A DNA stretch of 64,000 nt from Porphyra umbilicalis (Eukaryota > Rhodophyta > Bangiophyceae > Bangiales > Bangiaceae), in NCBI GenBank assembly GCA_002049455.2, contig KV918835.1, forward strand, positions 124,001-188,000. Direction: 5' to 3'. The stretch's first letter is position 1. Each line of letters starts with the position of its first letter. Positions 42,530 to 53,659 of the stretch are shown here, piece after piece. Position numbers and translations under genes: made by a program. The notes below the pieces were generated by a model. The model saw only the letters and a program-made list of their open reading frames with translations, was not told the DNA's origin and did not search any database.

Positions 42530-43390
42530 AGTACCCCAGGGATAATTCCTCCCACCCGGTCAAATTCCCGTCATCGAAAGTCCATGGAAGGCTCTCCGTG
42601 GACGATCTGACCGAGGGGTCTAAAGCCCTTTAGACCCCTTTCATGCAGAGGGGTCTAAAGCCCTTTAGCCCCATGTCCAGAGGTCGGTTTTTCAACCGAC
42701 CTCCGATGGGGCCAAAGCAGACCCGCGAGGATGCCAAAGGCACCTCCGGGCCTCCCTGATGCCCGTAGGACCCCATCCGGTCCATCGGGCACCACCCCCA
42801 CGTGACCGTTCTGGCCGGGGGTCTAAAGCCCTTTAGCCCCATGTCGAGAAGTCGGTTTTTCAACCGACCTCCGATGGGGCCAAAACAGGCCCGCGAGGAT
42901 GCCAGAGGCATCTCCGGGCCTCCCTGGTACCCGTAGGACCCCATCCGGTCCATCGGGCACCACCCCCACAATGACCGTTCTCACGGCGGGGCTAAAGCCC
43001 TTTAGACCCCTTCCAAATCTCGGTTTTTCAACCGACCTCGGAAAGGGCCCAGGAAGGACCGGGCAGGTGCCCTGACCACGCCCGACCCGTCCGGGTGCCA
43101 GTACGACCACATCCGGCCCGTCGGGCACCACCGGAAGAGGGCCCAAAGCACTTTAGCCCCATCGCCACGTGTTGCACCGACACCACGTGTTACAACGGTA
43201 CCACGTGTTGCAACGGTACCACGTGTTGCAGCAGCGCCACGTGTTGCAACAGCGCCACGTGTCGGTCCCGGGACGATCTTCCAGGCCGCGACATCCGGGC
43301 CCGAATTCTTGAAATCGGCGCCCGGGCCCGCCCAGCCGGATGCGCTAAAGCCCTTTAGCGCCCCAAAGCCGGGCAGAGTGACGACGTGCG
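42530..43390 (-). repeat. Copia 3' non-coding region with hairpin and short tandem repeats
   Basis: Between the polyprotein and the 3' LTR lie several CTAAAGCCCTTTAG-like near-palindromes, three hairpins of the GGTCGGTTTTTCAACCGACC type within a repeated block of about 170-180 bp, and about six CCACGTGTTGCAAC-type repeats of 16-17 bp near 43166-43260. The same arrangement recurs in units 2 and 3 (48095-48955 and 53660-54520). Confidence 0.8.
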
Positions 43391-46300
43391 TTAGCACGCC
43401 GGGTCGGGCTCAAGCGCGCCCGCCGCCGCGCCCAAGTCGGGCCCGACACCCGCTGCGTCACGGAAGGCCTTGAACGCCGGCCCCGGCAGCGCCTTGGTGA
43501 GCCCGTCCGCGGGCATCTCAGCGCTCGGCAGGAAGTAAAAGGTCACGTGGCCGCGCGCCACGTAATCGCGCACCATGTGGTACGCGACGTCCACGTGCTT
43601 GGTGCGTCCCGTTGCCTCGGGGTTGTTGACGAGCGCCAGGCACGCCTGGTTGTCTTCCCCCATGGGAACGGCACCGCCGTCGACGCCAAGCGCCGATAAA
43701 TGCTTTCGTAGCCAAAGGGCCTCCTTGGTCGCCATCGCGGCGGCCACGTACTCGGCCTCAGCCGTCGACGTTGCCACCGTCGACTGGCGCTTGCTCGCCC
43801 ACGAGACCGGCCCGCCGTTGAGGGTGAAGATAAAACCCGTCGTCGACCGACGAGCGTCAACGTCGCCCGCCCAGTCCGCGTCGACGTACCCTTGGAGAGG
43901 CTTGTAGGTGCCGTACGCGACCCCGAGGCGCGAGGCCCCGCGAAGGTACCGAAGCACCCCCTTGGCCGCGCGCATGTGGTCCTCCTCGGGGCAGGCCATG
44001 TAGCGCGACAGCACGCCCACGGCAAAGGCAATGTCCGGCCTCGTCGTTGAAGAGAGATAGAGCAGGGAGCCGACAAGTTCGGCATATCGGTTGCCGTCGG
44101 GCAAGAGGTTCTCCCCCGTCTTGGCCAGCTTGGCCCCCGACACCATTGGCGTCTTGTTGGGCGTGGAGTTGGACATTCCAAACGCCTCAAGGAGTGCGAT
44201 AACATGCCCCGGGTTGCTCAGGGTGAGCGTCTTGGCCGCCCGGTCTCGCATTACCTTCATGCCGATGAAGTCCTTGACCTCCCCCATGTCGCGCACGTCG
44301 AACGTTGCCGACACCGAGTTCTTTACCGCTTGAACCCCGTCGAGGCTCTTGCCCGCAACGATTAGATCGTCCACGTAGACGAGGATGTAAACCAGCCCGT
44401 GCACCGGGTGGCTCCATGTGTAGAGGCACGGGTCCACCTTGGACCGGACTGCCCCCATAGCCTTGAGCTCTTTGTCGAGCTTGATGCCCCACAGGCGCCC
44501 GGCCTGCTTTGTCCCATACAGAGCTAGGTTGAGACGGAAGACATCATGTGCCCCCCCGGGCTCGGTGCCGTCCGGAAGGTTGATGTACATCTCCTTGTCC
44601 ATTTTGGCGTTGAGGAATGCCGTCTTGACGTCCACGTGGTGAACCTCCCAGTCCTTGGCCGCGGCCACCGCGAAGAGTGCGCGCGTTGTTGTCGAGCTGG
44701 GCACTGGCGCCCATGTCTCGTCAAAATCACGCCCCGGCACTTGGTTGAAGCCTTGCGCGACCAGGCGCGCCTTGTACCTCGTCACGTTGCCTTCCGAATC
44801 GCGCTTGATGTCGTACACGTACCGAGTCTTGACGGCCTTGCGCTTGTTGTTGTTCTTGGTCTTGGACCAGGTACCAAGCTTCTTGTGCGCCACGTACTCT
44901 TCCTTCTCTGCCGCCTTCCATAGCGGCCAGTCCGAGCGTGCACGCGCCTCCTTCGCGTTGGTCGGCGGCTTGCTCAGGTCCCAGGCAGACTTAGCGTCAC
45001 CAAATGGCCCCGCTGCCACGTACGCCTTCGGGTTGCTCTCCCACCAGGTAACCTTTGGTGCCGGCTTGCGCTTGGACCGCCGGGGTGCTTGCGCCCCGTC
45101 GTCATCGCTCTCCGTTGTGGATTCAGGCAGAACTTGGTGCCCTTCTTGAGCCGCCGCGTCCTCGTTGTCGTCATCATCATCGCCGTCTTCCGCGTCATGG
45201 ACGGCCTCCTTGTCCGGCGCGTCGTCGCTCTCTGAAGACTGCTGCGGAGCATGCTCGTCCCCGCTGGGGACTTCCGCGTCCAGCATGTTCATCGCACCGT
45301 CCTCCTTGTCACCATCCGTCCACGCCGTCAGGCGAGGACTGGCGCTTGAACCAGAAACAGACGTCTTGTTCATTGTCTTGCTTGGGATCTCCTCCATGAG
45401 CACGTCTCGGCGCTCGAAGATCTTGTTTGAATCATCCTCGAGGATGCGGTAGGCCTTGCCACCAACGGTGTAGCCAACAAAACGGCCAACATCTGTCCTT
45501 GACTCCAGCTTGCGCTGCTGCTGCTTGGGCTTGAGAGCCCAGGCCCGGCTCCCCCAGACGCGAAACCCCTTCACGTCAGGGCGTCGCCCCGTGAGCGCCT
45601 CAAGGGGCGTCACATTTTGCCCGGCCTTGGGGGACCGGTTTAGCACGTGGATGACCGAGGAGAGCGCCTCAGCCCACAGCTCCTCTTCCGCACCGGCGTC
45701 CAGCAGTGCCGCGCGAACGCGCTCCATGATGTAGCGGTTGGCACGCTCCGCCTTGCCGTTCTGCTGCGATGAATACGGCGCCGTCTTCTCTGACGTGATG
45801 CCCTTGTTGTCATACCACGCCTTGAGGTCGTGGCTGACGTACTCCTTTGCGCCATCGTGGCGCACTCGCTTCACTTTGAGCCCGGTGAGGGTCTCAAGCT
45901 GCGTAATGCGGGCCTTGATGACGTCTGGTACCATCCCCTTCGTCTTGATGGGCGTCGCCGTGATGAAGCCAGTAGAGTCCTCCATCAGCGTCATGAAGTA
46001 TACTGAACCGCCCAACGACTCCGTCAAGGGCCCATCGACGTCGGTGTGAACCAACTCGCACTTGGTGCTCGTTGTAGTGGAGCGATGATGCGGGGAACGG
46101 GCCATCTTGCCGTCAACACACGGGACACACACCGTGCCAAGGATGCGCTTGGCGTCCGCCACCGAACCCGGAATCCCGTCGACCATCCCAACCACTAGCT
46201 TGAGGTTCTCGAAGCCCAAGTGGTTGAACCTGCGGTGCCACAGCTCCGCCTCGCCGTCCATGCGTGTTGAGGCGGCGCTTGCCGACGCCTTGACCGGCGT

Positions 46301-47446
46301 CACCTTAAGTACGTAGTTCTCGGATTCGTTGACCGAACCGATGACAGACGCGTTGCTCAACACCCCGCTTGAGAGTACCGCCTCTCCATCGCTGAGGATG
46401 TAGCAGGCGTCTCCGACAAACACCACCGCTCCGCCGCGGCGGTCAACCGCACGCACAGACAACAGGTTGTCCGTCAGGTCTGGCACGAGCATGGCCTCAC
46501 CGAGGACCATTCGTACCTTGGTGTTGCCCGCCCCCACGTCCATGGAGACGTATCCGTGCCCCTTAATGGACACCTTGTGACCGTCAGCCAGAGTGACCTT
46601 GGCCCCGCTTCCCGACGTCTTGACGGTGAAGCCCTTGTCCCCGGCGGCCATATGGTTGGTCGCGCCGGAGTCCAGCACCCAGGTCGACATCCCACTGGTG
46701 CTCTCGGGAGTCTTGTGCTCCCCGTCCTGGCCTGCCGACGCGGCGTAGGCCAATGCAGCACGGGGAGGTGCACCGCCGCCCCCGCCACCATCCCGACGCC
46801 CGCCGCTTGGCTTCTTGTTGCCCTTGGCGTCGTCGGCCTTCTTCTTGAGGCATTCGCGCTTCATATGCCCTCTCTTGTCGCAGTAGTAGCACACGACCGC
46901 CTTCTTGTCCCACGGCTTCTTGGTCGCCGATGCCGCAAACGCTTGCGACTTGACGCCAGTCGACGACGACGACCGCCCTCGGCTGGCGCGCTGCTCCACC
47001 GTGAGCAGCTTGGCGCTCACTTCGGCGAGGTTGCGCTTCCCGTCCATGTTCTCCAGGACGGTCTTGATCATGTCGTACTCTGCTGGAAGACCCGACAGGA
47101 TCTGCAGCACGAGTGTGTTCTCGTCCACCTGGTTGCCCAGCATGGCGAGTTCTTGGCGGAGGCCCTTGGCGCGCGACGTGTACTTGATGATGTTCTCGTC
47201 GCCGTCCTTCTTGAGGTTGCTCAGCTCGTGCATGAGCTGCAGCAGCCGTGCGTTGTCGCGCGCCTCAAAGATGTCCTTGAGCGCGTCCCACGCGTCCTTG
47301 GCCGTACTGACCGCCGTCACCGAATGGAGATGAACCGGCTTGACCGACATCTGGATGGTCGCCAACGCCGACTCGTTCATGATGTCCCACGCGTCCGCCA
47401 CCAAGTTGCCCTTGGAGTCGCTCCCGGACGCGGGGCGGTCGGTCAC
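43391..47446 (-). CDS. Copia Gag-Pol coding region, unit 1
   Basis: An open frame of about 1350 codons covers most of the polyprotein. Visible: a UBN2-type Gag region, zinc knuckle CYYCDKRGHMKREC (about residues 186-199), protease DSGA (about 258), the integrase HHCC region (HRRFNHLG...CVPC) and catalytic core with HTDVDG and QQNGKAERANR, an acidic linker, reverse transcriptase with VDVKTAFLNA and YVDDL, and RNase H with VDADWAGD, STAEAEY and KHVDVAYH. These are parts of a retrotransposon fossil; treated as such, the unit looks nearly whole with about one break. Confidence 0.9.
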   Translation of the reverse strand: MTDRPASGSDSKGNLVADAWDIMNESALATIQMSVKPVHLHSVTAVSTAKDAWDALKDIFEARDNARLLQLMHELSNLKKDGDENIIKYTSRAKGLRQELAMLGNQVDENTLVLQILSGLPAEYDMIKTVLENMDGKRNLAEVSAKLLTVEQRASRGRSSSSTGVKSQAFAASATKKPWDKKAVVCYYCDKRGHMKRECLKKKADDAKGNKKPSGGRRDGGGGGGAPPRAALAYAASAGQDGEHKTPESTSGMSTWVLDSGATNHMAAGDKGFTVKTSGSGAKVTLADGHKVSIKGHGYVSMDVGAGNTKVRMVLGEAMLVPDLTDNLLSVRAVDRRGGAVVFVGDACYILSDGEAVLSSGVLSNASVIGSVNESENYVLKVTPVKASASAASTRMDGEAELWHRRFNHLGFENLKLVVGMVDGIPGSVADAKRILGTVCVPCVDGKMARSPHHRSTTTSTKCELVHTDVDGPLTESLGGSVYFMTLMEDSTGFITATPIKTKGMVPDVIKARITQLETLTGLKVKRVRHDGAKEYVSHDLKAWYDNKGITSEKTAPYSSQQNGKAERANRYIMERVRAALLDAGAEEELWAEALSSVIHVLNRSPKAGQNVTPLEALTGRRPDVKGFRVWGSRAWALKPKQQQRKLESRTDVGRFVGYTVGGKAYRILEDDSNKIFERRDVLMEEIPSKTMNKTSVSGSSASPRLTAWTDGDKEDGAMNMLDAEVPSGDEHAPQQSSESDDAPDKEAVHDAEDGDDDDDNEDAAAQEGHQVLPESTTESDDDGAQAPRRSKRKPAPKVTWWESNPKAYVAAGPFGDAKSAWDLSKPPTNAKEARARSDWPLWKAAEKEEYVAHKKLGTWSKTKNNNKRKAVKTRYVYDIKRDSEGNVTRYKARLVAQGFNQVPGRDFDETWAPVPSSTTTRALFAVAAAKDWEVHHVDVKTAFLNAKMDKEMYINLPDGTEPGGAHDVFRLNLALYGTKQAGRLWGIKLDKELKAMGAVRSKVDPCLYTWSHPVHGLVYILVYVDDLIVAGKSLDGVQAVKNSVSATFDVRDMGEVKDFIGMKVMRDRAAKTLTLSNPGHVIALLEAFGMSNSTPNKTPMVSGAKLAKTGENLLPDGNRYAELVGSLLYLSSTTRPDIAFAVGVLSRYMACPEEDHMRAAKGVLRYLRGASRLGVAYGTYKPLQGYVDADWAGDVDARRSTTGFIFTLNGGPVSWASKRQSTVATSTAEAEYVAAAMATKEALWLRKHLSALGVDGGAVPMGEDNQACLALVNNPEATGRTKHVDVAYHMVRDYVARGHVTFYFLPSAEMPADGLTKALPGPAFKAFRDAAGVGPDLGAAAGALEPDPAC

Positions 47447-47705
47447 GACCGCCGACCAGACCTTCTCCTAGATGAGCTGTGCACGGCAGTACACGGCCCA
47501 GACCTTGTAATCGTCGTCCAGCTGCGCAAAGCGAGGGCCACCGTAGCGCCCGTACTCCGACATGACGACAACAACCGCGCCCCGAGGCGCGACACTGACG
47601 ACGTGGGAGGCTAAGCCCGCCCGCCCGACGCCGGAACACACAGCAGCCCAACGAGCGCCGTCCCGCAAACGATAGAGCGGAAGACGACGATCACCACCAG
47701 CGACA

Positions 47706-47719
47706 CTGGGCCCATAACC
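47706..47719 (-). other. Primer binding site, Copia unit 1
   Basis: GGTTATGGGCCCAG on the minus strand, adjacent to the 5' LTR. It is complementary to the anticodon stem-loop of eukaryotic initiator tRNA-Met rather than to a tRNA 3' end. Confidence 0.85.
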
Positions 47720-48086
47720 TGTGAAGTCGATGATGTTGAGTGGGTGCGTTGTTTTACTAGGCACTGCGTTCCCAGGCCTGCGAAGGCGTGCCTGATATCC
47801 CCCAGGCCGCCTCAGCCGCAGGGCCTTCCCAGGCACCCCCAATGGCGCGGCCGACAAGGCCCGCACGGCACCTCCCAGGGCAGCTCCCGCACCTCCGGAG
47901 GGCGCCCACAGCCTCACACTCCAGGCGCCGCTCCCCACACAAATCTCCCCCGGAGCTCAACCCCTAATGGGTTCCCCGCTGAAAGATCTATAATCAAGTA
48001 CATGCAGTGTCACCACACAAATACAAAGACTTACGACTGACGCAAGGGCCAATTGTTCCTGGGGGACTGCGGAAGTACACTTCACA
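47720..48086 (-). repeat. Copia LTR 2 (shared by units 1 and 2)
   Basis: 367 bp, serving as 5' LTR of unit 1 and 3' LTR of unit 2. Confidence 0.93.
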
Positions 48087-48094
48087 CTCCCCCC
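48087..48094 (-). other. Polypurine tract, Copia unit 2
   Basis: Same GGGGGGAG tract next to LTR 2. Confidence 0.75.
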
Positions 48095-48955
48095 AGTACC
48101 CCAGGGATAATTCCTCCCACCCGGTCAAATTCCCGTCATCGAAAGTCCATGGAAGGCTCTCCGTGGACGATCTGACCGAGGGGTCTAAAGCCCTTTAGAC
48201 CCCTTTCATGCGGAGGGGTCTAAAGCCCTTTAGCCCCATGTCCAGAGGTCGGTTTTTCAACCGACCTCCGATGGGGCCAAAGCAGACCCGCGAGGATGCC
48301 AAAGGCACCTCCGGGCCTCCCTGATGCCCGTAGGACCCCATCCGGTCCATCGGGCACCACCCCCACGTGACCGTTCTGGCCGGGGGTCTAAAGCCCTTTA
48401 GCCCCATGTCGAGAAGTCGGTTTTTCAACCGACCTCCGATGGGGCCAAAACAGGCCCGCGAGGATGCCAGAGGCATCTCCGGGCCTCCCTGGTACCCGTA
48501 GGACCCCATCCGGTCCATCGGGCACCACCCCCACAATGACCGTTCTCACGGCGGGGCTAAAGCCCTTTAGACCCCTTCCAAATCTCGGTTTTTCAACCGA
48601 CCTCGGAAAGGGCCCAGGAAGGACCGGGCAGGTGCCCTGACCACGCCCGACCCGTCCGGGTGCCAGTACGACCACATCCGGCCCGTCGGGCACCACCGGA
48701 AGAGGGCCCAAAGCACTTTAGCCCCATCGCCACGTGTTGCACCGACACCACGTGTTACAACGGTACCACGTGTTGCAACGGTACCACGTGTTGCAACAGC
48801 GCCACGTGTTGCAACAGCGCCACGTGTCGGTCCCGGGACGATCTTCCAGGCCGCGACATCCGGGCCCGAATTCTTGAAATCGGCGCCCGGGCCCGCCCAG
48901 CCGGATGCGCTAAAGCCCTTTAGCGCCCCAAAGCCGGGCAGAGTGACGACGTGCG

Positions 48956-51900
48956 TTAGCACGCCGGGTCGGGCTCAAGCGCGCCCGCCGCCGCGCCCAA
49001 GTCGGGCCCGACACCCGCTGCGTCACGGAAGGCCTTGAACGCCGGCCCCGGCAGCGCCTTGGTGAGCCCGTCCGCGGGCATCTCAGCGCTCGGCAGGAAG
49101 TAAAAGGTCACGTGGCCGCGCGCCACGTAATCGCGCACCATGTGGTACGCGACGTCCACGTGCTTGGTGCGTCCCGTTGCCTCGGGGTTGTTGATGAGCG
49201 CCAGGCACGCCTGGTTGTCTTCCCCCATGGGAACGGCACCGCCGTCGACGCCAAGCGCCGATAAATGCTTTCGTAGCCAAAGGGCCTCCTTGGTCGCCAT
49301 CGCGGCGGCCACGTACTCGGCCTCAGCCGTCGACGTTGCCACCGTCGACTGGCGCTTGCTCGCCCACGAGACCGGCCCGCCGTTGAGGGTGAAGATAAAA
49401 CCCGTCGTCGACCGACGAGCGTCAACGTCGCCCGCCCAGTCCGCGTCGACGTACCCTTGGAGAGGCTTGTAGGTGCCGTACGCGACCCCGAGGCGCGAGG
49501 CCCCGCGAAGGTACCGAAGCACCCCCTTGGCCGCGCGCATGTGGTCCTCCTCGGGGCAGGCCATGTAGCGCGACAGCACGCCCACGGCAAAGGCAATGTC
49601 CGGCCTCGTCGTTGAAGAGAGATAGAGCAGGGAGCCGACAAGTTCGGCATATCGGTTGCCGTCGGGCAAGAGGTTCTCCCCCGTCTTGGCCAGCTTGGCC
49701 CCCGACACCATTGGCGTCTTGTTGGGCGTGGAGTTGGACATTCCAAACGCCTCAAGGAGTGCGATAACATGCCCCGGGTTGCTCAGGGTGAGCGTCTTGG
49801 CCGCCCGGTCTCGCATTACCTTCATGCCGATGAAGTCCTTGACCTCCCCCATGTCGCGCACGTCGAACGTTGCCGACACCGAGTTCTTTACCGCTTGAAC
49901 CCCGTCGAGGCTCTTGCCCGCAACGATTAGATCGTCCACGTAGACGAGGATGTAAACCAGCCCGTGCACCGGGTGGCTCCATGTGTAGAGGCACGGGTCC
50001 ACCTTGGACCGGACTGCCCCCATAGCCTTGAGCTCTTTGTCGAGCTTGATGCCCCACAGGCGCCCGGCCTGCTTTGTCCCATACAGAGCTAGGTTGAGAC
50101 GGAAGACATCATGTGCCCCCCCGGGCTCGGTGCCGTCCGGAAGGTTGATGTACATCTCCTTGTCCATTTTGGCGTTGAGGAATGCCGTCTTGACGTCCAC
50201 GTGGTGAACCTCCCAGTCCTTGGCCGCGGCCACCGCGAAGAGTGCGCGCGTTGTTGTCGAGCTGGGCACTGGCGCCCATGTCTCGTCAAAATCACGCCCC
50301 GGCACTTGGTTGAAGCCTTGCGCGACCAGGCGCGCCTTGTACCTCGTCACGTTGCCTTCCGAATCGCGCTTGATGTCGTACACGTACCGAGTCTTGACGG
50401 CCTTGCGCTTGTTGTTGTTCTTGGTCTTGGACCAGGTACCAAGCTTCTTGTGCGCCACGTACTCTTCCTTCTCTGCCGCCTTCCATAGCGGCCAGTCCGA
50501 GCGTGCACGCGCCTCCTTCGCGTTGGTCGGCGGCTTGCTCAGGTCCCAGGCAGACTTAGCGTCACCAAATGGCCCCGCTGCCACGTACGCCTTCGGGTTG
50601 CTCTCCCACCAGGTAACCTTTGGTGCCGGCTTGCGCTTGGACCGCCGGGGTGCTTGCGCCCCGTCGTCATCGCTCTCCGTTGTGGATTCAGGCAGAACTT
50701 GGTGCCCTTCTTGAGCCGCCGCGTCCTCGTTGTCGTCATCATCATCGCCGTCTTCCGCGTCATGGACGGCCTCCTTGTCCGGCGCGTCGTCGCTCTCTGA
50801 AGACTGCTGCGGAGCATGCTCGTCCCCGCTGGGGACTTCCGCGTCCAGCATGTTCATCGCACCGTCCTCCTTGTCACCATCCGTCCACGCCGTCAGGCGA
50901 GGACTGGCGCTTGAACCAGAAACAGACGTCTTGTTCATTGTCTTGCTTGGGATCTCCTCCATGAGCACGTCTCGGCGCTCGAAGATCTTGTTTGAATCAT
51001 CCTCGAGGATGCGGTAGGCCTTGCCACCAACGGTGTAGCCAACAAAACGGCCAACATCTGTCCTTGACTCCAGCTTGCGCTGCTGCTGCTTGGGCTTGAG
51101 AGCCCAGGCCCGGCTCCCCCAGACGCGAAACCCCTTCACGTCAGGGCGTCGCCCCGTGAGCGCCTCAAGGGGCGTCACATTTTGCCCGGCCTTGGGGGAC
51201 CGGTTTAGCACGTGGATGACCGAGGAGAGCGCCTCAGCCCACAGCTCCTCTTCCGCACCGGCGTCCAGCAGTGCCGCGCGAACGCGCTCCATGATGTAGC
51301 GGTTGGCACGCTCCGCCTTGCCGTTCTGCTGCGATGAATACGGCGCCGTCTTCTCTGACGTGATGCCCTTGTTGTCATACCACGCCTTGAGGTCGTGGCT
51401 GACGTACTCCTTTGCGCCATCGTGGCGCACTCGCTTCACTTTGAGCCCGGTGAGGGTCTCAAGCTGCGTAATGCGGGCCTTGATGACGTCTGGTACCATC
51501 CCCTTCGTCTTGATGGGCGTCGCCGTGATGAAGCCAGTAGAGTCCTCCATCAGCGTCATGAAGTATACTGAACCGCCCAACGACTCCGTCAAGGGCCCAT
51601 CGACGTCGGTGTGAACCAACTCGCACTTGGTGCTCGTTGTAGTGGAGCGATGATGCGGGGAACGGGCCATCTTGCCGTCAACACACGGGACACACACCGT
51701 GCCAAGGATGCGCTTGGCGTCCGCCACCGAACCCGGAATCCCGTCGACCATCCCAACCACTAGCTTGAGGTTCTCGAAGCCCAAGTGGTTGAACCTGCGG
51801 TGCCACAGCTCCGCCTCGCCGTCCATGCGTGTTGAGGCGGCGCTTGCCGACGCCTTGACCGGCGTCACCTTAAGTACGTAGTTCTCGGATTCGTTGACCG

Positions 51901-53011
51901 AACCGATGACAGACGCGTTGCTCAACACCCCGCTTGAGAGTACCGCCTCTCCATCGCTGAGGATGTAGCAGGCGTCTCCGACAAACACCACCGCTCCGCC
52001 GCGGCGGTCAACCGCACGCACAGACAACAGGTTGTCCGTCAGGTCTGGCACGAGCATGGCCTCACCGAGGACCATTCGTACCTTGGTGTTGCCCGCCCCC
52101 ACGTCCATGGAGACGTATCCGTGCCCCTTAATGGACACCTTGTGACCGTCAGCCAGAGTGACCTTGGCCCCGCTTCCCGACGTCTTGACGGTGAAGCCCT
52201 TGTCCCCGGCGGCCATATGGTTGGTCGCGCCGGAGTCCAGCACCCAGGTCGACATCCCACTGGTGCTCTCGGGAGTCTTGTGCTCCCCGTCCTGGCCTGC
52301 CGACGCGGCGTAGGCCAATGCAGCACGGGGAGGTGCACCGCCGCCCCCGCCACCATCCCGACGCCCGCCGCTTGGCTTCTTGTTGCCCTTGGCGTCGTCG
52401 GCCTTCTTCTTGAGGCATTCGCGCTTCATATGCCCTCTCTTGTCGCAGTAGTAGCACACGACCGCCTTCTTGTCCCACGGCTTCTTGGTCGCCGATGCCG
52501 CAAACGCTTGCGACTTGACGCCAGTCGACGACGACGACCGCCCTCGGCTGGCGCGCTGCTCCACCGTGAGCAGCTTGGCGCTCACTTCGGCGAGGTTGCG
52601 CTTCCCGTCCATGTTCTCCAGGACGGTCTTGATCATGTCGTACTCTGCTGGAAGACCCGACAGGATCTGCAGCACGAGTGTGTTCTCGTCCACCTGGTTG
52701 CCCAGCATGGCGAGTTCTTGGCGGAGGCCCTTGGCGCGCGACGTGTACTTGATGATGTTCTCGTCGCCGTCCTTCTTGAGGTTGCTCAGCTCGTGCATGA
52801 GCTGCAGCAGCCGTGCGTTGTCGCGCGCCTCAAAGATGTCCTTGAGCGCGTCCCACGCGTCCTTGGCCGTACTGACCGCCGTCACCGAATGGAGATGAAC
52901 CGGCTTGACCGACATCTGGATGGTCGCCAACGCCGACTCGTTCATGATGTCCCACGCGTCCGCCACCAAGTTGCCCTTGGAGTCGCTCCCGGACGCGGGG
53001 CGGTCGGTCAC
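48956..53011 (-). CDS. Copia Gag-Pol coding region, unit 2
   Basis: Same domains and length as unit 1; the two differ by very few bases. Fossil retrotransposon copy, nearly whole, about one break. Confidence 0.9.
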   Translation of the reverse strand: MTDRPASGSDSKGNLVADAWDIMNESALATIQMSVKPVHLHSVTAVSTAKDAWDALKDIFEARDNARLLQLMHELSNLKKDGDENIIKYTSRAKGLRQELAMLGNQVDENTLVLQILSGLPAEYDMIKTVLENMDGKRNLAEVSAKLLTVEQRASRGRSSSSTGVKSQAFAASATKKPWDKKAVVCYYCDKRGHMKRECLKKKADDAKGNKKPSGGRRDGGGGGGAPPRAALAYAASAGQDGEHKTPESTSGMSTWVLDSGATNHMAAGDKGFTVKTSGSGAKVTLADGHKVSIKGHGYVSMDVGAGNTKVRMVLGEAMLVPDLTDNLLSVRAVDRRGGAVVFVGDACYILSDGEAVLSSGVLSNASVIGSVNESENYVLKVTPVKASASAASTRMDGEAELWHRRFNHLGFENLKLVVGMVDGIPGSVADAKRILGTVCVPCVDGKMARSPHHRSTTTSTKCELVHTDVDGPLTESLGGSVYFMTLMEDSTGFITATPIKTKGMVPDVIKARITQLETLTGLKVKRVRHDGAKEYVSHDLKAWYDNKGITSEKTAPYSSQQNGKAERANRYIMERVRAALLDAGAEEELWAEALSSVIHVLNRSPKAGQNVTPLEALTGRRPDVKGFRVWGSRAWALKPKQQQRKLESRTDVGRFVGYTVGGKAYRILEDDSNKIFERRDVLMEEIPSKTMNKTSVSGSSASPRLTAWTDGDKEDGAMNMLDAEVPSGDEHAPQQSSESDDAPDKEAVHDAEDGDDDDDNEDAAAQEGHQVLPESTTESDDDGAQAPRRSKRKPAPKVTWWESNPKAYVAAGPFGDAKSAWDLSKPPTNAKEARARSDWPLWKAAEKEEYVAHKKLGTWSKTKNNNKRKAVKTRYVYDIKRDSEGNVTRYKARLVAQGFNQVPGRDFDETWAPVPSSTTTRALFAVAAAKDWEVHHVDVKTAFLNAKMDKEMYINLPDGTEPGGAHDVFRLNLALYGTKQAGRLWGIKLDKELKAMGAVRSKVDPCLYTWSHPVHGLVYILVYVDDLIVAGKSLDGVQAVKNSVSATFDVRDMGEVKDFIGMKVMRDRAAKTLTLSNPGHVIALLEAFGMSNSTPNKTPMVSGAKLAKTGENLLPDGNRYAELVGSLLYLSSTTRPDIAFAVGVLSRYMACPEEDHMRAAKGVLRYLRGASRLGVAYGTYKPLQGYVDADWAGDVDARRSTTGFIFTLNGGPVSWASKRQSTVATSTAEAEYVAAAMATKEALWLRKHLSALGVDGGAVPMGEDNQACLALINNPEATGRTKHVDVAYHMVRDYVARGHVTFYFLPSAEMPADGLTKALPGPAFKAFRDAAGVGPDLGAAAGALEPDPAC

Positions 53012-53270
53012 GACCGCCGACCAGACCTTCTCCTAGATGAGCTGTGCACGGCAGTACACGGCCCAGACCTTGTAATCGTCGTCCAGCTGCGCAAAGCGAG
53101 GGCCACCGTAGCGCCCGTACTCCGACATGACGACAACAACCGCGCCCCGAGGCGCGACACTGACGACGTGGGAGGCTAAGCCCGCCCGCCCGACGCCGGA
53201 ACACACAGCAGCCCAACGAGCGCCGTCCCGCAAACGATAGAGCGGAAGACGACGATCACCACCAGCGACA

Positions 53271-53284
53271 CTGGGCCCATAACC
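53271..53284 (-). other. Primer binding site, Copia unit 2
   Basis: Same 14-base match to the initiator tRNA-Met anticodon region as in unit 1. Confidence 0.85.
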
Positions 53285-53651
53285 TGTGAAGTCGATGATG
53301 TTGAGTGGGTGCGTTGTTTTACTAGGCACTGCGTTCCCAGGCCTGCGAAGGCGTGCCTGATATCCCCCAGGCCGCCTCAGCCGCAGGGCCTTCCCAGGCA
53401 CCCCCAATGGCGCGGCCGACAAGGCCCGCACGGCACCTCCCAGGGCAGCTCCCGCACCTCCGGAGGGCGCCCACAGCCTCACACTCCAGGCGCCGCTCCC
53501 CACACAAATCTCCCCCGGAGCTCAACCCCTAATGGGTTCCCCGCTGAAAGATCTATAATCAAGTACATGCAGTGTCACCACACAAATACAAAGACTTACG
53601 ACTGACGCAAGGGCCAATTGTTCCTGGGGGACTGCGGAAGTACACTTCACA
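53285..53651 (-). repeat. Copia LTR 3 (shared by units 2 and 3)
   Basis: 367 bp, same termini; by eye identical to LTRs 2 and 4. Confidence 0.93.
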
Positions 53652-53659
53652 CTCCCCCC
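53652..53659 (-). other. Polypurine tract, Copia unit 3
   Basis: Same GGGGGGAG tract next to LTR 3. Confidence 0.75.

Noticed and set aside
43166-43260. CRISPR-like array from the CCACGTGTTGCAAC repeats
   Set aside because: Repeats are contiguous without unique spacers and lie within a eukaryotic Copia non-coding region.
46556-47614. Plus-strand frame of about 350 codons opposite the Copia Gag region, repeated in all units
   Set aside because: It is the antisense shadow of the conserved Gag-protease frame; its repetition only reflects the element copies.
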